DNA of 64,000 nucleotides. Origin: Tethya wilhelma (Eukaryota; Porifera; Demospongiae; Tethyida; Tethyidae). The notes beneath the pieces were generated by a model. The model was not told the origin of the DNA. It saw only the letters and a program-made list of their open reading frames with translations, and ran no database searches. How positions within the stretch are numbered: position 1 is the stretch's first letter; each line of letters starts with the position of its first letter. The translations under genes were made by a program, and so were the position numbers. Location of the stretch: contig CAXIPT010000002.1 in assembly GCA_964030475.1 (NCBI GenBank), positions 17,279,893 to 17,343,892 of the forward strand, written 5' to 3'. Positions 56,201-64,000 of the stretch are shown piece after piece.

Positions 56201-56518
56201 TTGACTACAATACAGTACTACCAACTCACAAGACATGCTGCTAGAACGTATATCTTCTTTATCTTGAGTGGACTTAGGGATTGGGCAGTGGCTGCCTGGG
56301 CAACCTGGTACACATACACAATCGCACCGTGACAATACAATGTCATGTGAAGGGTGTGGCACATGATTCAGTGTGTATTTACAGTACCTTTGTGAGGAGT
56401 TTTGCTCCTTCAATGTGGTGGTTTGCCTTGCGGTATCTTCACAAGGTGAGCAGTGTTAAAGATAAAAAACAATGACCATTCAATCAAAATATGTTGCACA
56501 AGTAGTGTTCATACATAA

Positions 56519-56565
<47 letters not shown>

Positions 56566-59500
56566 TAGGATACAGCTCAATGGCACTGAGGATCTTCTCT
56601 TTCTCCATGAGATGAGAGGCATACTGAGCCAGGAGAGCATCCACTCCTTTCCTGTCGTGCTTCTTGGACAACTTAACAGCCACGTCCCACTACAGATACA
56701 CAACAGTTGGTTGGTTAGTTAGAAACACATACATTGTTATAATTATACCTTAAGGACACTATTATTTACGGGTACTAATTTTGGCGTTTTTAGCAAATGA
56801 GGACATTTTTGCTAATTTAAGCATGCGCACTATGTGTATAAATAAAATTAAAATTTTAATTCGCCTAAAATTAATACGCACCAAATCCGCTCTCCTCTAA
56901 ATTTGCTGAAATTAGTCCCCGCAAATAGTGTTCTTAATTAAATTAGGTAGTATTCTTCAAACACTGACCTGGTTGAGGTCCACACAGCACTGGACTGCGT
57001 CCTCCACTCTGTTCAGCTTCAGGTAAGCATCGACGGCTTGCTCACACATACCCACCGACACAAACATCGGTGCCATTTTCTACACACGCAAAAAGACGAC
57101 CAATTTCAATTATCCCACATTCTACACCGGCAGCTCCCTAACTATCACTGCTCACTGCTAGCAGGGGGTCGTTGTCAGGCAGGGTCGAGGCCAGCTTGTC
57201 CAGTGCCTGGTAGTCCTCCAAGGCGTAGTGGCAGTCAAAGAGTCTCTCGTTGTTCTTGCCCTGAGAGTAGTAGGTGACAGCATGGTGCCACTTCTGTCTG
57301 TCGGCATAGTAGTCTCCAATGGCATTCCAGGCTTTCATGAGGAGGGTATCATCGCCTGATCAAGAGAATAGCAGTGTGTGTGTTTTTAGTCTAGTGTTAT
57401 AGATGCTGGGGGCTATTTACTGTATGTATGTGTGTATGTAATACCTGCTCCACCTCCAGTCTTCAGGAGTTGCACCACTCTAAACCAGTCACCCAATTTC
57501 ATTCTCAAATCAACAGCAAGGTCTCTGGAGAGTAGATATCAAATTGGTGTGGGTGTGTGTGTGTGTGTGCGACTCATTGTGAGTTCACCTTCTGTCCATT
57601 TCAAGGTACATTCGTTCAGCATCCTCAAACCTCTTGAAGTAAGCTGCCACTTCAGCCTTCTGTTTCAACTCAGACTACACACACAGAGGGGGAGGGAGGT
57701 GGACACACAACCAACACTGATTCCACTTACATTCTCCTAGCCATCAACTTACCTCCAACTTCTTGAGTCTCTTTACAAACTGAATTCCCTGGTAATCTTC
57801 ACAACGAACAAACCCTTTCTCGGCCATTTCTAGATCGAGCTTTTCAAGCGATGACTCAGCCAGCAGCCGCCTGAGGAAGAGACCAACAACCATAATGTTC
57901 AGACACAAGAACCATCAACACATGGCCACAGTACACACCATAGTCTGGGATGAGGGTTGTCCTCGATGAACTGACATGCATCAGGTGCACTGACTTTGGA
58001 GAGCAAATCTCGAGTGTCCCTCAGAGACTGGTACACGGACACACACAAAATACAATAGACAAACAATACATGTACATTGAAATACAGTATTGGCAAATGC
58101 TGTACTGATGTGTAAGAGCACCTTGATGTCGAGATCCAGGACGAGGTCTTCCATTGGGTTCTCTGGGTCCTTCATCACCTCATCCAGCAGTACAGACTTC
58201 ACTTGCATCGATCTAAAGGTACATATGTGCCCAGAGCTCACCACCGGCTCCTGTCAGTCCATTGAGCAGCAGGAATGCATCAATATCAAAGAGACAAACA
58301 AGAAGAGCAAAAGTATGTGACTATTAAGTGGACAATCTGTTCATACAAACACACCTCTGGATCGGTGCCTCTGAAGATGTACATTCTTGTCTTTTCCATC
58401 ATAGCAAACAAATCAGGATCGTCCTACAATAAAAGGACGATAAAAGCAACTCCATTCTTCCAACACATACCATACAACAACACCAATGGATCAATTTGTG
58501 ATTGCTGCAATCAGAACATCAACAAGAGACCTCACCTCGGCCCATTTCAGATTCCACACCTCCTTCCTCTCAAGAGGCAGTCTCTTTGCATCAGTACCGT
58601 TGGAACCTTCCTTCTAAAATGGGAGGGAAACATCACAACACACACACACAAACATGAACAGTTATAACTCCACATAAACAACAATACTGTAACTCAATCA
58701 TAAACATACAGTTGTAACTAGTTGTAACTCAAGTATGAGTTATAACTTAAACATAATAATTTATGAACATACAGTGTATAACTCAAAAATGAATGTACAC
58801 ATGATTTCACACTAGAGACTATTTGTATACGTACCACTTCATAGAGGTATAGGATTCCGTGGATATCAATGACAGACAACTTCCTGCAAATAGATCAAAC
58901 ACGTCGCTCACTCACACTCACTGACAGCGATGAGTAAAAGTCAGAGAAAACACTTACTTTGAAGTGCAGTTCAGAGCCATGTATTGTGGTCTACAGTCCA
59001 ACACAGTCTTTCCCTGGATTGCCAGCTTGGGCATGGAGTAGTACTGGACAGTACCTGACACCCGAGACTGCAGTGGAGACAAACACACTCTGAATGGCTG
59101 ACTGCACACAATCTCACGATAAGTAATTGATGTGGCTTACCACAACCAAGAGCTCCCTGGTAGCACAAAGAGAACAGATTGCATCCATAGTGGGCTATAG
59201 AGTGAGTATATTATATGTAAATTATACATAATATCAATACAACTTCAAGTAATACTATATGCAATTGCCAATAGCCGTTTTCACTCACAATAGTAGCTTT
59301 GCTAGAGTCCACACTGGCTGCAGAGGCTCCTGAAGGATTGTCATCGATGTGAATGAGTCGGTCTAGACTCTCTCTGCCTCTTTTTGACGACGTCTGGGTC
59401 AACTCGGGTGCAGCCAACCGTGACGTGGTTCGATAGTGCCACGTGAAGAAGGAGGTCTTGGAAGCAGCAATGATGTGAGTGTGAGACATGTACAGAAGGA

Positions 59501-60284
59501 CAGGCTCTATGGAGGGGGAGAGAAGTTGATGGCATGATAATTATTAATTTTAACACAAAAACTTGTTTGCAAAACTCTTACCCAGTTGAATGTGTCTTGT
59601 GTCCACTGGTGTACCGAGAGCATTGCACAACAGCAAAGAATACTACAACAGAAACACAACACACACACACACACATTGATATAATATATTATGATCACCA
59701 AACTAACAACTAGGGACATACTCACCAATCCCGATTCATCTTCAGACTTGGCACTGAGCACGCAGTAGTCATTGTACGAGGCAATCGAGATGAGGTTCTT
59801 GACCGACTTGGGATGGCGTTCACCAGTGGCAATGTTCCAGAAGATGACACAGTGCTCTAGTTTATCGGGCTTACGAAATGCATAGACAAGAGTGTTACTG
59901 AAGAAGCCCCACTTGTAGTCATGACGGATGTTGGCAAAGTAGATGAACGAGCCAACACCAAGAGCTACCCTGAGACCAGTGCCCTCCCAGGACAGTGAGC
60001 AGAGGTTACGACCAGGCACTTTGAGAGTGTGAAGATGCTGGGTGCATAAGGTGGTGTGTGTGTGTGTGTGTGAGAGCTAGGAATGTGAATGCTATACTAC
60101 TGTGATGGTATCATGTCAAACTCACCACTCCATACATACTGTAGAACTGGACAGAGCAGATCTCCTTGTCTTGAAACCTCTGAGTTCCAGCAAATGCAAT
60201 CATCGACCCATTACGATTCCACTTGACAGACACCACTGCCATCTTACTCTCCACCAAGATTGGACCTGTAGGGAAGGAAAATGN

Positions 60285-60325
<41 letters not shown>

Positions 60326-61785
60326 ACTGTCATCCAGCTCGTGCCTCATCAACTGTGCCCTGCCATTGTCGTAGACCACAGCCAGGGTAGGGCAGTTGGG
60401 CTCAGCATAACCATTCTTTCCACTGTACCACTCAACACCGACCAGTTTCACAAGGCCAGTCACATTGAGCAGACAACGGACAGCAAGACGAGTCTAGTAC
60501 AAGAATGAACACATCAATCAGTACACTAGTCCTTTAATACTATAGCACAAGCATATCCACACCAATCAATGCTTGCAAAATACTAGAATATGAAGAAGAA
60601 AAAAACAACAAAAACCAAAATTACTCTCTTTACACAATATGAGGAGGTTTAGCTCGTCAATAGACAAACAAAATACACCCATATTGATTGTATTGCGAGT
60701 ACTTCATACATTGTATGTGCCATGGCTGTCGTAGATGAGGACCTCTCCCTTGCTGTTCCCAAACAGAATGACCTTGCTGTCTGGTGACCACTGGACGTGA
60801 GTGAGGACCGACCCCTTCAACTCCTTCCCCCAAACACGACCACCATCCACCGTACCCACAATCACAACTCCTGTAGAAATAATAATGTTCAAAGAAGTTG
60901 AGTCTCAAGCTGCATACTCCACATTAGTACAACGACAGTATTAAATACTAAATATGCCATGTGAACGAGAGACAAAAGGTTGTAACGGAAGACCAATAAA
61001 CAAGATTTTCTGACTAATACTTCTCACTATACATGCCTAGACTAATATTCCATGTTCTGTGTCCTACCATCTTCATAGACGATGCATATTTTGGAGCCTT
61101 CTTTGTTCCAGACCATGTTGCGCACAACGCTCTTGTTTCTGTTGTTGATCATCTCCTCGTACCACATCCCCTTGTAGAGCATCCACACAATGATGAGGCC
61201 GTTGTGATCACTGGAGGTGAGCTTGTGGTGAGTCTCGTTCCACACCACAACCTGCAGGGAGCCTAGTAGGTAGGTAGGTAGGTAGGTAAGTATCATATTG
61301 CAATACTACTAGATACTAACGCGATAACCAACGTACAGGGATGTGTGGTGCTATATTGTACAGGAAAATTTACACAATGAAACACAACCCAATCCAACTT
61401 ACTATGCTATTAGCAATGGAAAATAAAATGGAATGGATTGGGTTGAAATAGAAGTGGTTCAAAGATCAGATGCTGCAAATATGCATGCAACTGCCCTACC
61501 ATTGTGTCCCTCCAGAGTCTGGTTCATTGAGAGGTTACTGGGAGCTGCAAGACCTTTGACCTTGGCATCTCTCGTCTGCTGCACCTCGAGTTTGAGCACC
61601 TTGAGGAGTCCGTCCTCTCCACCGCAGGCTATCCACCCCTTGTTGGAGTGCCACGAGATGGTGGTGAGTAGAACGTCGTTGGGGATGGCGATCTGAGGGA
61701 ACCAGTGGAATAGAGCAGAGCAGAATTAAAATGTGATATTCTGCTGTCCTTGCAGCTTTACCTTTTTACTCAGATAGACCAGCAT
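53292..61785 (-). CDS. WDR35: WDR35 (IFT121), IFT-A complex subunit
   Basis: More than 20 exons. The start, ATG 61785 (MLVYLSKK), is followed by exons matching the human N-terminus: a [20 protein letters not shown] first WD blade, [75 protein letters not shown]. The propeller continues ([60 protein letters not shown]). The C-terminal TPR-like solenoid includes [18 protein letters not shown] [53 protein letters not shown], and [20 protein letters not shown]. The last exon has zinc-binding pairs (CPSC, MCERCKH, CPLCHH) as in IFT121. It acts in retrograde intraflagellar transport and ciliary membrane-protein entry. The 1.63-kb intron 54440-56069 holds the tRNA-like repeat array. Confidence 0.94.
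53564..53775. mobile_element. Tc1/mariner-type MITE with TA flanks
   Basis: Left CCGTATAGCGGGTAAACTTG, right (minus strand) CCGTATAGTGGGTAAATTTG, both bounded by TA. The interior is AT-rich with repeated CCAAATTAAAAATCGCCAA-like blocks in both directions. It lies in a WDR35 intron near the 3' end. The termini resemble those at 24881-25091 (ACCATATAG). Confidence 0.78.
54634..54704 (-). repeat. tRNA-like core, unit 1 (anticodon position AAA)
   Basis: Minus strand. A-box-like TAGCACAGCGGGAG; anticodon arm TTTAC-CTAAAAA-GTAAA with T at position 33; variable loop AGGTC; T arm CTGGG-TTCGAAT-CCCAG; 3' ACGAAAC pairs with TCGT of the 5' end. The acceptor helix is imperfect (about 4 of 7), so a functional tRNA is unlikely, but the fold is kept. 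Confidence 0.65.
54957..55027 (-). repeat. tRNA-like core, unit 2 (anticodon position AAT)
   Basis: Same layout as unit 1: anticodon arm TTTAC-CTAATAA-GTAAA, T arm CTGGG-TTCGATC-CCCAG. It differs from unit 1 mainly in the anticodon loop and T loop. Confidence 0.65.
55293..55360 (-). repeat. tRNA-like core, unit 3 (anticodon position AGG)
   Basis: D stem ACAC/GTGT; anticodon arm TTTGT-TTAGGGT-ACAAA, so the stem's last two pairs are changed on both sides relative to units 1-2; T arm CTGGG-TTCGATT-CCCAG. It has a 3-base deletion relative to the others and an altered 3' acceptor end (ACGACCT). Confidence 0.62.
55593..55663 (-). repeat. tRNA-like core, unit 4 (anticodon position GCC)
   Basis: D stem ACAC/GTGT with loop AATGGTTA; anticodon arm TTTGT-CTGCCGC-ACAAA; T arm CTGGG-TTCGATT-CCCAG; acceptor pairs TTCGT/ACGAA (5 of 7). 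Confidence 0.65.
55911..55981 (-). repeat. tRNA-like core, unit 5 (anticodon position CGC)
   Basis: D stem ACAC/GTGT with loop AGTGGTTA; anticodon arm TTTGT-TTCGCTC-ACAAA; T arm CTGGG-TTCGATT-CCCAG; acceptor TTCGT/GCGAA (5 of 7 with one G-T). Position 37 is T, unusual for a real tRNA. Confidence 0.65.
56521..56564. repeat. (GT)n microsatellite in a WDR35 intron
   Basis: About 44 bases of GT repeat (CA on the coding strand). Confidence 0.88.
56750..56937. mobile_element. MITE with TTAAG-type terminal inverted repeats
   Basis: Left TTAAGGACACTATTATTTAC then GGGTACTAATTT; right (minus strand) TTAAGAACACTATTTGCGGG then GACTAATTT. AT-rich non-coding interior with a GCATGCGCAC motif. It lies in a WDR35 intron and is a different family from the TA-flanked elements. 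Confidence 0.72.
60283..60324. repeat. (CA)n microsatellite
   Basis: About 40 bases of CA repeat with one N at its left edge, at the donor/acceptor side of a WDR35 intron. Confidence 0.85.
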
Positions 61786-62464
61786 CTTTGGTGCAAATTG
61801 CAGTTGATACAATCCCGATACTCTAAATAAAGCACACCAAGGGAGCAACAGCAGGTGTTACCATGACAACATGTGGTTCCCGCCCGAACGTCGAACATGT
61901 CATTGTGATATCGATATATCGATAATGGTCACATGTGATTCATATCCTGTTTATGATATCCTATAATCCATGCAGTCCAAAGGCATGCTCTCAAATTTGG
62001 ACTTCATGACATGGAATTTTCATGTACTAGATCACATGCATGCTCTATGCAATGGCATAAGCATTCAAATTTAAGCGTGCACTACATACCTACACATAAT
62101 CACTGAAACAGAAGAAGTGCAGTGAAAAATTTGATGTGAGAAATTGTGGCATAACTTACGCCTCCACCATAACAATAATAATGTAATAGAAATAAATTTT
62201 GCCTGTTCAATAATCAAACTTAAAAATAACTACTAAAGTGCATAATATTGTACAGTCATTACATAATATGACACAGTAACACCCACTATATACAACCTCA
62301 CCAAAACAACACAAAACAAAAAAGTGCACAAATTATAAGTTACAGCAAAAAAAAACAAAAACAAAAAAACAAACAAAAACACCAGTGATTTACTTGATCG
62401 TGAAAATCTTGATCGTTTCAATATTCAATCAGTCGAGTGGGCCCAACCAAATACTATACACAAA
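61786..62464. other. Intergenic region upstream of WDR35 / downstream of CLK
   Basis: 679 bases, AT-rich. It holds the WDR35 promoter and the CLK 3' UTR (both genes are on the minus strand). A palindromic ATATCGATATATCGATAAT lies near 61908-61926. No gene is supported. Confidence 0.5.
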
Positions 62465-64000
62465 TCATTCTGTTTCACTACTTGTAGAGCTCTGACTTGA
62501 CAAGCTTCGTTTTGATTGTACAGAGTTGTGAGTGTTTCTTGAGAGGGAGGTGAAGAAAGGGTGCTTCAGAGCTTCACTTGCAGAGATTCTTTTGCGAGGT
62601 TCATAAATGAGTAGTTGTTGTATTAAGTCGAAAAGCTGTTCACTTTCAGAATCTGAATTCAACATGTAACGCTGTACGTGTGTGTGTTTGGATAACACTT
62701 GTAAAAGTAGCTAGCAGTTTCACAATGCCTTGCGATAACAATAATTCCAAACGATGTTCTCGTGATTACGTACCTTCAGTCGTCTGCAGTGCTCTCTGAC
62801 GTACTTGCCATCAGGGCTCTCTGGGTCCCAGTCTAATTGGCCGTGCCAGAAATACTTGGTCTTTCTTGTCTCCCTCACAAACCGTGGGGGCAGTGGACCC
62901 AAAATGGCCTCCATCATGGCTAAGTGTTCAAGGTTGTCATGAGTCTGGAAGCCAAGAGACAAAATTCAACATTAAAAACAAGGACTATAAGTGTATACAA
63001 TTGTAGACTGATACGCACAAAATACACAATCTTTTTTACTAGTTGCTCACCTGAAATAACGTGTGACCTCTGTACAACTCAAACATGATACAACCAATAC
63101 TCCACATGTCACATGGGTGACTCCATCCCAGTTCTAACATGAATGGACAATCAGCACGTGTATAAATACACACAAACACAGACACACAATACTATCTATT
63201 GTAGTTTTCCTTTTACCAACCTAATATGACTTCAGGTGCTCGATAGTGTCTTGTTGAGACGACTGTACTATGGTGTTCATCGTCAAACGTGGCTGATCCA
63301 AAATCGATCAACCGGATGTCAGAATTCTTCACCACTCTCACTTCTTGTTTCTGTGGAAGCGGGAAATGAGTTGAAGAGACAGTTTCAAAAAGGATGCATT
63401 TGTAGGATTTAGTGAAAGTAGCTGACCTTTCTTGCATCATAGAAGATGCCGTAGTCTGAGTTGACAAAGAGGACGTTCTCTGGTTTGAGATCCGTGTGTG
63501 TTAGTCTTGTTCGATGAAGATCTGTACCAAATGCACACAATGTGTGAACTATCGCACTACCGATAGAGAGGCAGCAGTTTTTCAACCTCACTTACAGTTT
63601 ACAGCCTTGATGAGTTGATATGAAATGTGCTTCACTTGAAAGAGTGGGTACGGGTGATATTGGTTGTCTCTCTGTGAGGAAGAACAATGGGAACATTGAC
63701 ACACAGCTAGTTATATACAGTACTTGATATAATATTGTGCTATACTTACTAAGAAATCAAAGACACTCAATCCCAGCATGTCGAATGTGAGACATATGTG
63801 TCCATGAAAGTCAAACCAGTCCAGCATTTGTACACACAAACTGAATAGAGGGAAAATAAAGGCATATCATTGATAAAACTACAACTTTCTAGAAATCTAC
63901 ACATTCACACAATTGAACGTACTCTTGGCCACTATCAGAAATAGACCTTATCTGCTCCAGTACTCTAATCTCTATCTTAGCAGCAGCTCTGTAGGAAGAA
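62465..64000 (-). CDS. CLK: CLK/LAMMER dual-specificity kinase, 3' part (5' end outside window)
   Basis: CDC2-like kinase that phosphorylates SR splicing factors in the nucleus. Visible exons from the right edge: [88 protein letters not shown] (catalytic HTDLKPEN); [20 protein letters not shown] (the DFG motif), [34 protein letters not shown]; and the LAMMER-signature exon [16 protein letters not shown]. The C-terminal exon ends [20 protein letters not shown] with a Ser-rich tail and a stop at 62465. The signature reads LAMMEA where most family members have LAMMER; other kinase residues are intact. The ATP loop and RS-rich N-terminus lie beyond 64000. Confidence 0.93.

Overview
The window is nuclear DNA from an intron-rich, compact animal genome. 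Coding exons are short, most introns run from about 60 to 300 bases with GT-AG ends, intergenic gaps are often only 100-600 bases, and dinucleotide microsatellites are abundant. The gene set (UBR5, AIFM3, GFOD, RIOK3, TTC39, MRNIP, PRMT9, SPAG1, WDR35/IFT121, CLK) is metazoan, with ciliary genes present. Together with diverged proteins and short introns this suggests an early-branching animal, most likely a demosponge. The species call is inference. Short N gaps lie at 17225-17256 and 50945-51076.

Layout: two tandem MBOAT1/2-type lysophospholipid acyltransferases (184-5066, +); a GFOD oxidoreductase with an uninterrupted coding region (5480-6691, +); AIFM3 with a Rieske domain and possible dual translation starts (6847-11474, +); a Pygopus-type PHD finger whose two halves lie on opposite strands (11682-12322); the HECT ubiquitin ligase UBR5 (12517-25470, +), which lacks the MLLE domain and carries a cluster of reading-frame breaks around 16.4-18.0 kb. 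Then follow three minus-strand genes: an intronless HD-domain protein, a single-ORF repeat protein with a Ser/Thr/His/Pro-rich stalk, and a proteinase-K-type subtilase fused to a CUB domain (25946-30708). An unrecognised single-pass membrane protein follows (31004-33086, +).

The second half holds RIOK3 (-), TTC39 (-) head-to-head with MRNIP (+), an unrecognised protein with tandem death-fold-like domains (44124-45606, +) convergent with PRMT9 (-), SPAG1 (+) divergent from PRMT9, WDR35 (-), and the 3' part of a CLK/LAMMER kinase (-) running off the end. SPAG1 (dynein-arm assembly) and WDR35 (IFT-A) are both cilium genes, but most neighbours are functionally unrelated. The window reads as a compact set of housekeeping genes with several lineage-specific genes inserted.

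Introns carry several families of short inverted-repeat elements (MITE-like). The most unusual structure is an array of five roughly 320-bp units in the longest WDR35 intron. Each unit holds a tRNA-like core whose anticodon-arm stem changes in a compensatory way between copies. Each core is flanked by imperfect inverted repeats that extend the acceptor stem.
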